48,691 nt of DNA, taken from positions 1 through 48,691 of the forward strand of contig CALDSK010000079.1 of the NCBI GenBank assembly GCA_937911865.1, in the 5' to 3' direction. This DNA comes from an uncultured Synechococcus sp. (GTDB lineage: Bacteria > Cyanobacteriota > Cyanobacteriia > Phormidesmidales > Phormidesmidaceae). Shown one piece after another: positions 35,046 through 44,949 of this stretch. Position 1 is the stretch's first letter. Each line of letters opens with the position of its first letter. The translations under genes and the position numbers were made by a program. Under the pieces are notes generated by a model. It had not been told where the DNA came from. It worked only from the letters and a program-made list of their open reading frames with translations, and did no database searches.

Positions 35046-35993
35046 ATGAGCGATTGTGGGTTGGGAGTAAAGCTAGGCGAACAGCGGATCTGGCACTGGC
35101 GGGGCTGGCAAATTCGCTACACGCATTTGGTCAGCAGCCAAGCCAGCAGCCAAAACGTTCAAAATGAAACGCCACTACTCCTGATTCACGGCGTCGGGTC
35201 CAGCTTGGAGCAGTGGCGAGAAAACCTAACAGAATTTGCCAAAGAGCGGCCCGTCTACGCGCTCGATTTATTAGGATTTGGCGGTTCTCAAAAGGTATCG
35301 ACAGCGCTTAGCACCGGTCTGTGGGTAGAGCAGGTAGCCGATTTCTGCGAAACTTTTTTCCGCAGGCCAATATTGTTGATAGGTCACTCTTTAGGCGCGC
35401 TAGTAGCACTGCAAATGGCGACGACCCACCCCGATCAGGTCAGCCAATTAATCATGCTAACGCTGCCCGCCGCCAGGCAAGAAATCGGCGGCTCAGCTGC
35501 CAAAATCGGAGCGGTGGTAGAAGGCTGGTTCGCTTCTCCGCTGCTAATTCGCCCCTTGTTTCAGCTGGTGCGTCAGCCTTGGCTGATTCGCTCGGCGCTC
35601 AGGGCGATCGCACAAAAGCCTGAAAAAGTAGATGACGATCTCGTCAACAGCTTTGTGCGACCGACGCGCGATCGCAACGCCGCCAGAATGTTCTGCTACC
35701 TGGTCAAGTCCCGAACCGCTGACACCTTTAGCCCCCTCACCCGTGATTTAATTCCGCAGCTGCAAATGCCAGCGCTTCTACTCTGGGGAAAGTGCGATCG
35801 CATTATCCCCATCACCTGGGGCCGCTATGTCAACACCCTCTCACATCACATCACCTTTGTAGAAGTTGAGCAGGCAGGGCATTTCTTCTACGACGAGCTA
35901 GCCACCGACATGCACGATCTGATCGATCAATGGCTACACGGCCAGCTACCCAACACAAACAGCGACCTGATCCCAGCGGCTAAACCGACGTAA
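35046..35993 (+). CDS. Alpha/beta-fold hydrolase
   Basis: A 315-residue single-domain hydrolase. The oxyanion motif LLIHGVGSS lies near residue 45. The nucleophile elbow is GHSLG with Ser115, the acid is Asp251 (LLLWGKCDRIIP) and the base is His279 (EQAGHFFYDE), so the catalytic triad is complete. No signal peptide is present. The substrate is unknown; this group in cyanobacteria includes esterases and chlorophyll- or lipid-related hydrolases. It shares a short divergent promoter region with rpiA. Confidence 0.88.
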   Translation: MSDCGLGVKLGEQRIWHWRGWQIRYTHLVSSQASSQNVQNETPLLLIHGVGSSLEQWRENLTEFAKERPVYALDLLGFGGSQKVSTALSTGLWVEQVADFCETFFRRPILLIGHSLGALVALQMATTHPDQVSQLIMLTLPAARQEIGGSAAKIGAVVEGWFASPLLIRPLFQLVRQPWLIRSALRAIAQKPEKVDDDLVNSFVRPTRDRNAARMFCYLVKSRTADTFSPLTRDLIPQLQMPALLLWGKCDRIIPITWGRYVNTLSHHITFVEVEQAGHFFYDELATDMHDLIDQWLHGQLPNTNSDLIPAAKPT

Positions 35994-36140
35994 AAGCAAC
36001 GCCAGAATAGACTTTATGACACCGGGAGGAGTCTATCTTCCGTTCGGCCTAGCCTAAATATTCTCTGCCTGTAGGAATAGGTAATCACGCATGGGCTGTG
36101 AGAACGTTTGAGGTGTAACTATAAACTTCTATTACAAAAC

Positions 36141-36296
36141 ATGTCTTTTCTTACCACTCAACTCCCCTCCGGCCGCTGGGGCATATTTAACGGCCAGCGT
36201 CTGCTACTAACCGTTGGCAGCCAGCAAACGCTAGAGATGATTTTGCTACAGCTCACCAGCAAGCAAATCCCAGTGCGGGTCGTCAGCGAGCAGTAG
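36141..36296 (+). CDS. Small conserved-looking protein (51 aa)
   Basis: Residues 1-51 begin MSFLTTQLPSGRWGIFNGQR and continue with LLLTVGSQQTLEMILLQLTS. I recall small cyanobacterial proteins with this layout (a GRWGI turn, a strand with LLxTVG, then a helix), but I cannot name a function. The ATG at 36141 fits the start of that pattern; the TTG at 36108 adds 11 unrelated residues. No clear ribosome site is visible, which is common in cyanobacteria. Confidence 0.6.
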   Translation: MSFLTTQLPSGRWGIFNGQRLLLTVGSQQTLEMILLQLTSKQIPVRVVSEQ

Positions 36297-36347
36297 GCTC
36301 TTACAGAAACTTGTTCAGAAACTTGCTCAGGCACTTATCTCAAGAAC

Positions 36348-37550
36348 TTACCTTGGTGTAAAAGACCTAAACTGACGGCGACGCTGCTGCCAGCGCCGAA
36401 TCGCGCTAGCCTGCTGAGAGACTTTGGACTGCCCGGCATTGCCGCCACTATCTTCTAGCAAACAGGCGGCTGGAGTCTTAAAGGCAGACGAACTCATCGG
36501 CTCACGAGTCATACAAGGCTTTAGCGCATCGTAGTGAGTTTCTAAATCCATAGCCCGCTCTAGCTCATCAACCGATTGAAAGCGGTGCTGCGCTTCAGAA
36601 GCCAGCATTTTTTGCAGCAGACCATTCAGATGGTCAGAAACTTGTACCGATTCGCGCCAGCGCAGATCTTGGCCATTGGGCGAAGTGGCCAAATCCAGCG
36701 GACTACAGCCCGTAAGCAAATATAAGCAGGTCACCCCAAGGCTGTAAATATCGCTAGCCGCAGTCGGCTTACCTGCGAGCTGTTCACTAGGGGCGAAGCC
36801 TACTGTGCCCGTACTGCCTTCTGCCTGAGTTGCCACGCCGTTGATAGGTAGCTGTCGCACCGCGCCAAAGTCAATGAGCACCAGCTTTTGGTCGCTACTG
36901 CGGCAAATGATATTAGCGGGCTTTATATCCAAATGCAGCAAGTTATGGCGGTGAACATGACGAATAACTGGAATCATGTCCCGCAGAAAATCTTTGATCT
37001 GAGCTTCGGTTTTAGGCCCTTCTCGGCGTAGCGCCTGCTGAAGCGTCAGCCCAGGAATGTGCTCTTGCACAATGTAAAAATGCCCCTGCTCAACGAAGTG
37101 ATCCAGCAGGCGAGGCAGCTGGCTATGCTGCCCAATACGGGCCATAATGCGAGCTTCTTTCTGGAACCGGCGCTGATTTCGCTCTAGCTGCAAAGCGTGT
37201 GATGCAGGTGTCTGAGGCTTGTTGTTTTTACTCGCTTTCGTCCGATATCTCAGCTGCTTAATCACACAGACCTGAGCCTGCTCTCCAGTCACGTCTTTGG
37301 CCAGGTAAGTCGTACTAAATCCGCCTCGGCTCAAACGCTTTAGAATTTCAAACTGATCTCGAAATAGCGGCTTTTCGGCGGTGGGCCGCTGGCAAGAGGA
37401 AACAGGACGAGAGGAAGCAGAACCAGAAGAAACAGGATAAGTAGAAACAGAGTGACGAGCGGCAGACGTACAGGAACGTGAAGAATTCATCAGACTTGTC
37501 ATAAGAGCGGTCGTATAAACAGAAGCCTCATACTCAGTATTACTGCGCAT
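36348..37550 (-). CDS. Serine/threonine protein kinase
   Basis: A 400-residue Hanks-type kinase. With the ATG at 37550, residues 1-60 are a Ser/Thr-rich disordered leader and residues 67-350 are the kinase domain. Key sites are the glycine loop LSRGGFST, Lys98 (VCVIKQL), HLDIKPAN with Asp208, DFG at 227-229, and GTVGFAPSEQ in the activation segment. After the domain comes a short polar tail. There is no membrane segment, so it is cytoplasmic. The start is uncertain: a GTG at 37586 and an ATG at 37502 are also possible. Targets are unknown. Confidence 0.88.
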   Translation of the reverse strand: MRSNTEYEASVYTTALMTSLMNSSRSCTSAARHSVSTYPVSSGSASSRPVSSCQRPTAEKPLFRDQFEILKRLSRGGFSTTYLAKDVTGEQAQVCVIKQLRYRTKASKNNKPQTPASHALQLERNQRRFQKEARIMARIGQHSQLPRLLDHFVEQGHFYIVQEHIPGLTLQQALRREGPKTEAQIKDFLRDMIPVIRHVHRHNLLHLDIKPANIICRSSDQKLVLIDFGAVRQLPINGVATQAEGSTGTVGFAPSEQLAGKPTAASDIYSLGVTCLYLLTGCSPLDLATSPNGQDLRWRESVQVSDHLNGLLQKMLASEAQHRFQSVDELERAMDLETHYDALKPCMTREPMSSSAFKTPAACLLEDSGGNAGQSKVSQQASAIRRWQQRRRQFRSFTPR

Positions 37551-37618
37551 GAAAAGCAACAATGTTCCCCGATGATGGCCGCACAATTACTGAGGTGGCT
37601 ACCGCATTGTTCTATTCT

Positions 37619-38821
37619 TTACACAACGGGCTGTGTGGGTAATGAAAAGCTAAAGGTGCTGCCTTTATTCAGGCGGCTGCTAGCCTTGATTTGACCACCC
37701 TGTAGCATGACCAAACGACGACAAATAGCCAGCCCCACACCAGAGCCACCTGAGTGGCTAGCGCGCGATCGGTCGGCTCGCCAAAATCGCTCAAAGACGT
37801 GTGGAATATCCTCTGGAGCGATACCGCTACCCGTATCCGAAACAGCGATCCATAAAAACTGCTGGCCCTGCTCGCTCTGAGTATAAGCACGGATATTAAC
37901 TTCGCCAGCTGCCGTATGCCGCAGCGCGTTACTCAGTAAATTCACGATAATTTGCTCAATGCGAGCAGGATCGCCCCAGGCTAAAGGCAGATTAGGCGGT
38001 AGGTTCGTCGTAATTTGAAGCGTGTCTGACCCCAGCAGCTGATCGGAAAAGCGATCGCTAATTTGAGTTACAAGAGGTGCGATCGCCGCCGCCTGCGCAT
38101 CAATCGACAACTAGCCCGACTCCAGCTGAGACAGCTCCTGCAAATCGTTTACCAGACGCTGCAGCCGCTCTGTCTCTTTCACTAGGCGATTATAGGTTTG
38201 AGGCTCGGGTGCGATCGCCCCATCTGCTAGCCCCTCCAAATACCCCTTTACCACCGTTAACGGCGTCCGCAGCTCATGGGTCAAATCCCCCACCAGCTCT
38301 CGCCGTCGCTGCTCTACGCCTTCCAAATCATCCGCCATCCGATTAAAGCTATGGCCCAGCCGATCAAATTCAGGAATTTCTAACGTCGGCACCCGCGAAG
38401 AAAAATCACCCGCTGCAAACTGCCGCGTTACCGTCTCCATCCGCAGCAGTGGCTTTGTAATCCTTCGAGAAAGCCAGTAGCTAACCGCACCTGCCGTGGT
38501 TCCACCCAACACCAGCGACCACAGCATTCCTCGAATCCAGGCATCGGTAAACCCATCCATTAACTGACCTTTTACGACCCGCTGAATCAGTCCTCTACGC
38601 TCCATCCGCTCTAGTGTCACCACAAAATAGCGGGGCGTATACAGCCGACTCACCGTTGCCAAAGCGCTCACCGTCACGGCTAATACAATCAGCTGAGATA
38701 CCAAGAGCCGGCTGCGCAGCGTAGGCTTGGAGCGCGCTGCGACCGGCTGCTCCCAGCTGATTGACTTTGAATTATCGACGCTAGATTCAGCACTTTCTGA
38801 GCGGGCATCTTCCAAACGCAT
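37619..38821 (-). pseudogene. Sensor histidine kinase interrupted by one in-frame amber codon
   Basis: The two halves are in the same frame and together make a complete kinase. The first half has two membrane helices (from SRLLVSQLIVLAVTVSALAT), a HAMP-like linker (ITKPLLRMETVTRQFAAGDF) and the phospho-acceptor helix (VGDLTHELRTPLTVVKGYL). It ends at ELSQLESG and TAG (38111-38113). Without a shift, the frame resumes with LSIDAQ and holds the full ATPase domain: N box (EQIIVNLLSNALRHT), G1 (DTGSGIAPED), F box (VFERFWRADRSR) and G2 (GGSGVGLAICRR). Relatives usually carry a Gln at this point (xxAGQ), so CAG-to-TAG is the likely change. It is paired with the response regulator upstream; the start is uncertain (TTG at 38935 would overlap that gene by 44 nt). 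Confidence 0.85.
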
Positions 38822-38891
38822 ATCTTCTAAGCCCGTATTCTCTGGCTTGATATTCTCTGGCTTGATATCCTCTGGCTCAGTCCTCTCTGGT

Positions 38892-39677
38892 TCAATCTTC
38901 AAAGCGATAGCCCACCCCGACGACAGTCTTAACAAACGTAGGCGCAGACGGATCTGGCTCTATTTTTTTACGCAGTCTGGCAATATGCGTATCGACGACG
39001 CGTTCATCGCCAAAAAAGTCGCTGCCCCACAATTTTTCAATCAGCTGAGCCCGATTCCAAACGCGCCCCGGATAGCTCATAAACGTAGCGAGCAAATCAA
39101 ACTCCAACGGCGTCAGCTCTAACGGCAGCTCTGAAGGCGAAGATGATAGTTTTTCTTCACTTTGGGCATCCTCTGCCTCAAGTCGCGGTTTCGTCATATC
39201 GATATTTTTTGAACTATCCTCTATAGGGATCGTCTGGCCAGCCGTCCGCTGGTCTATATCGAGACTAAAGTGAGTGGTGCGATAGGTCCTGGTCGCTTGG
39301 CGGTTATCCCGCAGGCTTCTTCTTAGCACCGCGCGTACTCTAGCCACCAGCTCTCTTGGGCTAAAAGGCTTCACCATATAGTCGTCAGCCCCTGTCGATA
39401 GCCCGATAATCCGGTCTATCTCCTCACCTTTAGCCGTGAGCATCATGATGTAGGGGTCTTTCAGCTCCCGCTGCTGACGAATTCTAGCGCACACCTCTAG
39501 GCCATCTAAGCCCGGCAGCATCAGGTCTAGAATAATCAAATCTGGCTGAATCGCTTTGAAGCGCTCAAGCGCAGTGGTACCATCCCGGCAGACATGGCAC
39601 TCAAAGCCCTCCTTAGACAGATAAAGCTGAATAAGTTCGGCGATATCAGCTTCGTCTTCCACAATCAGAATGTCCAT
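38892..39677 (-). CDS. OmpR-family response regulator
   Basis: A 261-residue DNA-binding response regulator. The receiver domain (1-120) has the acidic pair (VEDEAD), phospho-acceptor Asp51 (IILDLMLPGLDG), Thr81 and the KPFSPREL lysine. The C-terminal winged helix (about 165-260) is of OmpR type (ELTPLEFDLLATFMSYPGRV, ERVVDTHIARLRKKI, VVGVGYRFED). Between them is a long charged linker of about 40 residues. It is the first gene of a two-component pair whose kinase gene carries an internal stop, so it may now respond to another kinase or act unphosphorylated. The signal is unknown. Confidence 0.94.
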   Translation of the reverse strand: MDILIVEDEADIAELIQLYLSKEGFECHVCRDGTTALERFKAIQPDLIILDLMLPGLDGLEVCARIRQQRELKDPYIMMLTAKGEEIDRIIGLSTGADDYMVKPFSPRELVARVRAVLRRSLRDNRQATRTYRTTHFSLDIDQRTAGQTIPIEDSSKNIDMTKPRLEAEDAQSEEKLSSSPSELPLELTPLEFDLLATFMSYPGRVWNRAQLIEKLWGSDFFGDERVVDTHIARLRKKIEPDPSAPTFVKTVVGVGYRFED

Positions 39678-39856
39678 ATCAAAGTGTCCATGCTAGGTAT
39701 CCTTACTCAGTTCGATCTAATGACCGCTACATGATCAATTTTTATTGTTATTAAGTAAAGATAGCGATATTGGCAATCAATATGCTTGCACTAACAAGGT
39801 CCGTAGCCTACGCTCTTTTTGGCGTACATCCCTGGAAATATCAGCGTTCTGTGTGA

Positions 39857-42800
39857 ATGCTCCCTTCTATGTCTGCACTTACTTTCGAGACCCTATCCGC
39901 AGAACTCACTCAGGCACTGGCCGAGCAGAGTACAACGCCACCCAAAACAATCGCGCGCTGTACCCTGGGTCGAGACAAAGTAATGGTGCTCGTAGAATAT
40001 CCACTCGATAGTGCTAGTGCAGAAACTTCCGCCATCAAAACGCTCGATTGGCTAGAGCAACATTTACGTACCCAGTTCGATACCACGGGCCTACCGGATG
40101 AAGCTGCTGACCTTTCTGAAGAAACTGAAGAGGTCGCTGTACAGCTGTATTTAAAGCATTTCAGTGAAGCAAAGCCCTTCACAATGCGCTCGTTCACCTG
40201 GAAAGTAGACGATGGCTTTAGCGATCTTTTTGGTGAATCAACGGCCCTACCGTTAGAGACTATCGCTACGAGTACAGCGGCTCACACAGCGATAGAAGCC
40301 GCTGATGAAGCTGATGAGATCGCCACTGACGCAGATAGTCCAAAGGCTTCCACCGAGCCTGATGAAGTTGCTGTCATAGATTTAGCAGAGGGCTATAAAG
40401 CCGAGGGACATGAAGCAGAAGGAGATGAAGCAGAAGGACATGAAACGGCAAAAGACTTAGCGGCAAATCACGAGGCGGTAGCCTACAGCGACGAACCGCT
40501 CAACTCCTTTTTAGTTGCGCCAGGCGAAGTGGTTGGATTACCAGACGGAGAAGAAGAAAGAGTCCTGCTAGAACTAGACGAGGATCACTTAACTCTAGAT
40601 TTAGACGATGACGACACCGAAGCAGCGATTGATGCAGACTTAGGCGCAGCTCTGGGGACAGAGAGGGTAACAGAACTCAGGCTTGGGACAGAGGGAGATG
40701 CGGACTTAGAAGCAGATCTAGGGACAGCGGTAGATGCAGACTTAGAAGCAGATCTAGGGACAGCGATAGACACAGACTCAGAAGATGTAGACTCAGAAGA
40801 CACAGACTCAGAAGACGCAGAGCTGGGGTTCGAACCCGACACAGAGCCTCAGCTAGAGTTAAGCGATAGTCCCAGCTTAGACCTGGGTCTCGATCTGGAT
40901 TTAGATCTAGATAAAGGCACCCCGTTAGTACCAGATCTATCTGTCAATAGCGCCGATGCGCTTGATGCAGAATTGTCTGTAGGCCTCGGTCCTGAAAAGA
41001 CAATTCGCCACGATTCAACAGAATTTTTGCTGCCTGGAGAAGCACCCACCCTAGACTCTGCCGAACTGCATTTACCGACGATAGAACTACCTGTTGTTGA
41101 CTCAACAGCCAACGTCACAGGAACCACTGACTTCTTCGATCTGAGCAATCCATCGGAACTAGAAGCTGATATTGCCGACGCTGAAACGTATCAGAATAGC
41201 CCAGCTGACCTTGCAGCTGAGTTTTTGTCCAGTGAAGGTGACATAGCCGCGGCAGAGACAAAGGCGGAAAGTCTGATAGCTGACGAGCCGATTCCTGAAA
41301 ACGAATCGAGCACAATCGATTCAAACGCGCTCGATTCAAATGTAGTCGATTTAGGAATATTAGAAACAGACTCGCTCGAACCGACGTACTTGAAAGCAGA
41401 AGACGCCAGCTTTGCTGAAGTATTTCTAGATGACTCAGCAACAGAAAGAGCCGTACCAGAAATACAAGAAGACCACATCGTATCTGAGGCTCTATTTGAA
41501 GAAGAGATAGAACCAGAAGAGACAGAAGCTGAAATAGCAGAGTCTGGGGCAACAGTACCTGAAACAGTAGAGTTACAGATACCAGAACTGGAGTCACCAG
41601 AAACTGAAAATATCCAGTCTGAGAGTGTAGAACTTGAAGAACTGCCGCTTGAAGAACGCTCCCTTGAAGAACAGCTGTTCGAGGAGCAAATAGAGGACCA
41701 AAAGCCGGAGTTTGAGGCTTCTAGCGCTGTTCCTGATACTGTAACGGTCGAAAGTACAGCAATTGAAACCACAGAGAACGAGGAGACAGCAGAGGAAAAC
41801 GTAGATTTAAGCGCGGTATTTGAACCCGACGGTCAGATCAGTGCCAATCAAATCAGTGCCAATCAGATCACCGACCGTGCGCTAGAACCAGACGATCTTG
41901 TTCCAGACGAGCTAGACAGCTTCAGGCTCAACACAGCTGAGCTGCAAGAACTCAATGCGGCTACTGAAACGGCCACTGAAGCAGCTACCGAAGAAGACTT
42001 TCTGCCCTTGCCCTCCGGCAGCCTGACAGAAGGCGATCGCACACAGCCCTCAGAGCCAGAGTCAGCCGACACCGAACCCGAAGAAAATACTGAAGCAGAC
42101 AACTTCTTCCAAATTCAAGGCGCTGCATCAAACTACGACTTTTCAGGTATTTCGAGCAGCCGTCAAACATCAGGCCAAACATCAGGCCAGACATCAGCAA
42201 GTACAGCCGAAGAGTCTATCGCTTACGAATATGAAGAAAGCACAGAGGACACAGATACCTACGAAGATCTCTACGAAGAAGAAGCGGAAGACTCTGCCTA
42301 TTACTTAGAAGACGAAAGACACAGCAATGGCCATAGCGACTACGAAGATGTCACGCTGGTTGACGAGGAAGAGCTAGAGCGTCAGCGAGCACAATGGGAG
42401 CAGCAAACCAAGGGCAACCCACTGGTGATTGTCGGTGCCTTCGGGTTTGTGCTCTTAGGCGTGCTGGGATTTGTCTTTACCCGGCCCTGTACCGTGGGTG
42501 GCTGCGATCGCATCGAAACCGCCGAAACCAAAGGCAACGACGCCATATCCAGCCTGCAAGATGCCAGCACGCTAGCCGACGTCACCGAAGCCAAGAAAGA
42601 ACTACAGCACTCCATTCAGATGCTAGAACCCATTCCTCTCTGGTCTAGCCACTACGAAGCCGCGCAGGCAATGCTACCTGGGTACGAGCAGCAGCTGGTT
42701 GCGCTAGATCTGGTCAGCGAAGCACAGGGCAAAGCCTACAGCGCCGCCGTCAAATCTCAAGACCCACCTCATCCCGCCTCTGTTTGGGAAGAGGTGGCCA

Positions 42801-43711
42801 GCGAATGGAGAGACGCCACCTCGGCCCTCTCCAGAGTCCCACCAGACAGCCCAGTACGTTCTCTCGCCGCCCGCAACCTAGTGGAATACCGAGCTAACCT
42901 ATCCACCATCCTGGTCAGAATCGAAACCGAAGCAGGGGCTGAGGTCAGCCTGCGCCAGGCACAAGCAGCCGCGAGCCAAGCCACACAGCAGGCCGAGCAA
43001 GCCGACTCGCTAGAAGCCTGGGAAGTGGTGCTCTCTAACTGGGATACTGCCGTAGAAAATCTTAGACGCATCCCGCAAGGTACGCAGGCCTATGGAGAAG
43101 CCCAAAGCATCCTGCCCGAGTACGAAGAGAAAAGACTAGAGGTTCGTAGCCGCGTCGAGCAAGAACGCAGCGCTAGTCGGGTTTTATTTAGCGCAGCGCA
43201 GCTATCAACAGAAGCTGAAAGTGCAGAAGCTGAAGAGCAGTGGAGCCTCTCAGCTGAAAAGTGGAACCTTGCCATCTTCCAACTCAGAGAAGTTCCCGAC
43301 ACCTCTTTGGCTCACACCGAAGCACAAAGCAGGCTAGCGACCTACACCGCCAAATTAGACGAAGCCGAAAACAACAGGGAGGTATCGCTTCGCTTTCAGC
43401 CGATTGAACCCAGCTTTTATCTCATCTGCGGTGCCAACAACGTTCAAGTCTGCACCTACAACATGAAGTCCGGCAAGGTTCACATGAACATAGCCGCAGG
43501 CTACGACAGCGTGATTAACGAATCAATTACCCCACCCCCACAGCGAACTGGCATAGAGTCTGATGCGCAGCTTATCAGTGAAGGCAACCGGCTGCTAGAG
43601 CAGATTACACTGCTCAGTACCCAGGCTCAGATTCCAGTAGAGCTATACGACGCAGAAGGAACCTTCTTAGCCCGATACAGCCCCGACCTTGAAGGATTTG
43701 TCAGACAGTAG
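39857..43711 (+). CDS. Giant acidic single-span membrane protein with C-terminal helical repeats
   Basis: A 1284-residue protein that I do not recognise by function. Residues 1-130 look like a small folded domain (FETLSAELTQALAEQSTTPP, then CTLGRDKVMVLVEYP). Residues 130-830 are very acidic and low in complexity, with tandem units such as DADLEADLGTA and LDLGLDLDLDLDKG. One membrane helix lies at about 855-876 (VIVGAFGFVLLGVLGFVF). Beyond it are four helical repeats of about 75 residues, each ending in a pattern like IPxxSxxYxxAxxxLxxYxxxL (near 925, 993, 1072 and 1147), and a C-terminal domain with two cysteines (LICGANNVQVC). The acidic part is probably cytoplasmic and the repeats on the other side of the membrane. 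It stands alone. Confidence 0.85.
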   Translation: MLPSMSALTFETLSAELTQALAEQSTTPPKTIARCTLGRDKVMVLVEYPLDSASAETSAIKTLDWLEQHLRTQFDTTGLPDEAADLSEETEEVAVQLYLKHFSEAKPFTMRSFTWKVDDGFSDLFGESTALPLETIATSTAAHTAIEAADEADEIATDADSPKASTEPDEVAVIDLAEGYKAEGHEAEGDEAEGHETAKDLAANHEAVAYSDEPLNSFLVAPGEVVGLPDGEEERVLLELDEDHLTLDLDDDDTEAAIDADLGAALGTERVTELRLGTEGDADLEADLGTAVDADLEADLGTAIDTDSEDVDSEDTDSEDAELGFEPDTEPQLELSDSPSLDLGLDLDLDLDKGTPLVPDLSVNSADALDAELSVGLGPEKTIRHDSTEFLLPGEAPTLDSAELHLPTIELPVVDSTANVTGTTDFFDLSNPSELEADIADAETYQNSPADLAAEFLSSEGDIAAAETKAESLIADEPIPENESSTIDSNALDSNVVDLGILETDSLEPTYLKAEDASFAEVFLDDSATERAVPEIQEDHIVSEALFEEEIEPEETEAEIAESGATVPETVELQIPELESPETENIQSESVELEELPLEERSLEEQLFEEQIEDQKPEFEASSAVPDTVTVESTAIETTENEETAEENVDLSAVFEPDGQISANQISANQITDRALEPDDLVPDELDSFRLNTAELQELNAATETATEAATEEDFLPLPSGSLTEGDRTQPSEPESADTEPEENTEADNFFQIQGAASNYDFSGISSSRQTSGQTSGQTSASTAEESIAYEYEESTEDTDTYEDLYEEEAEDSAYYLEDERHSNGHSDYEDVTLVDEEELERQRAQWEQQTKGNPLVIVGAFGFVLLGVLGFVFTRPCTVGGCDRIETAETKGNDAISSLQDASTLADVTEAKKELQHSIQMLEPIPLWSSHYEAAQAMLPGYEQQLVALDLVSEAQGKAYSAAVKSQDPPHPASVWEEVASEWRDATSALSRVPPDSPVRSLAARNLVEYRANLSTILVRIETEAGAEVSLRQAQAAASQATQQAEQADSLEAWEVVLSNWDTAVENLRRIPQGTQAYGEAQSILPEYEEKRLEVRSRVEQERSASRVLFSAAQLSTEAESAEAEEQWSLSAEKWNLAIFQLREVPDTSLAHTEAQSRLATYTAKLDEAENNREVSLRFQPIEPSFYLICGANNVQVCTYNMKSGKVHMNIAAGYDSVINESITPPPQRTGIESDAQLISEGNRLLEQITLLSTQAQIPVELYDAEGTFLARYSPDLEGFVRQ

Positions 43712-43751
43712 TCAAACCAGCCAGTCAACGCTGTCTTAACCTACTTGCCCC

Positions 43752-44627
43752 TCAACCCTGAGGTATCACCAGTTGCATTGCTGAGTTAAAAAACTGCTTG
43801 GCAAGGCCGTAGGTCACCACCAGCGACGCAATCAGCGTCGACAGTGCCAGCATAAACATAATTAAGATTTGATAGATAGCTGCAACCAGCGGCTTTGAAC
43901 CACCCAGCAGTTGACCAGTGATCGTGCCAGGCAAGGTAACTAGGCCAACAATCATCATGGCATTAATAGTCGGAATCAGCCCCGCTTTAACCGCGGCCTG
44001 ACGGTAGCCCCTAACCGCCTGGGCTGGCGTTGCCCCCAAGCTCAAATGTGTCTCAATTTCGATCCGGCTATTACGCAAGGTGCTCACCAGCCGTTCACCA
44101 GAAATAGAAGCCGCCGTCATAGCGTGACCCAGTACCATACCCGTCAGCGGCACAAGCTGCTGCGGAGAGTACCAGGGATCTAGGCGAATTACAAACAGGC
44201 AAACGTAGGTCATTGTCACAGTCGCACTGAGCACAATCGCCATCCAAACCCACTTCAGCAGCTCGGGCAGCTCTCTATCGATACGATTGCGGGCAACAAC
44301 AGTGGCAATGCCAGCCATGCCAATCAACAGCGCAACAATAGCAATCGGCTGGTCACTGGCAAAAATAACCGAGAGAACAAAGCCAACCCCGAGAAGCTGA
44401 GCTAAGGTGCGTAGCGCGGCGAGTGCTAACGTCTTCGCAAGTCCCAGCCGTTGCCAAAGAGAAAGTGCAATAGCGATCGCGATCAGTCCCAACGACCAAA
44501 CCATCCCTATAAAATCAGGTGCAGTAGAGACAGTACTCGCGATTACGCCGGGTCTGGTCATAAGCAGCTCAGGTGGAAACAGTCCGGTTATAGACAGTCC
44601 GGTCATGGGCAGTCCGGTCATAGACAT
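43752..44627 (-). CDS. fetB: FetB-like metal-export ABC permease (UPF0014)
   Basis: A 291-residue membrane protein of the FetB/YbbM family, which with the ATPase FetA exports iron in E. coli. Typical blocks are PLTGMVLGHAMTAASISGER, LSLGATPAQAVRGYRQAAVK, LIPTINAMMIVGLVTLPG and TGQLLGGSKPLVAAIYQI, with about seven hydrophobic segments. No fetA gene is next to it. The N-terminus holds a short repeat (MTGLPMTGLSITGL) made by 15-nt tandem repeats. The ATG at 44561 would skip it and give 269 residues, nearer the family size, so the start is uncertain. Role in iron or other metal homeostasis is inferred from the family. Confidence 0.85.
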   Translation of the reverse strand: MSMTGLPMTGLSITGLFPPELLMTRPGVIASTVSTAPDFIGMVWSLGLIAIAIALSLWQRLGLAKTLALAALRTLAQLLGVGFVLSVIFASDQPIAIVALLIGMAGIATVVARNRIDRELPELLKWVWMAIVLSATVTMTYVCLFVIRLDPWYSPQQLVPLTGMVLGHAMTAASISGERLVSTLRNSRIEIETHLSLGATPAQAVRGYRQAAVKAGLIPTINAMMIVGLVTLPGTITGQLLGGSKPLVAAIYQILIMFMLALSTLIASLVVTYGLAKQFFNSAMQLVIPQG

Positions 44628-44819
44628 AAAGCACGTGCGCGCAAATGAGGAAAACGATGAATAAAACAACAAAGAACAGCTGACAGATTAAAGATAATCC
44701 ACATAAAGCCTCCAAAGCCTCTGCCACCGCTGCTTTTCAATGAAAGTGCCGACATCAACCGGAAGCGGGAATGTTCAAAACGAAGAATCTACCGAACGAT
44801 CTAAAGTTTTTTGTATTTT

Positions 44820-44837
44820 TGTATACTAGAATATACA
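44820..44837. promoter_or_regulatory. Inverted repeat upstream of the ABC1/UbiB-type gene
   Basis: TGTATA-CTAGAA-TATACA (6-6-6) is an operator-like palindrome about 110 bp before the start of the rightward kinase gene, following an AT-rich stretch. A regulator cannot be named. Confidence 0.4.
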
Positions 44838-44949
44838 GAAGACACCATGAGCCGTAGAGCAGGCTGTAGGCAGTACCGACGATTAGCTACTGACAATAAG
44901 CCTTCGACCATACGCCTTTTTCATTAGCCTTACAATTGGTCTCGCCACT

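Noticed and set aside
37619..38110. A separate ATPase-domain gene downstream of the histidine kinase
   Set aside because: It begins at a TTG immediately after the amber codon in the same frame, with no ribosome site; it is better read as the rest of one broken gene.
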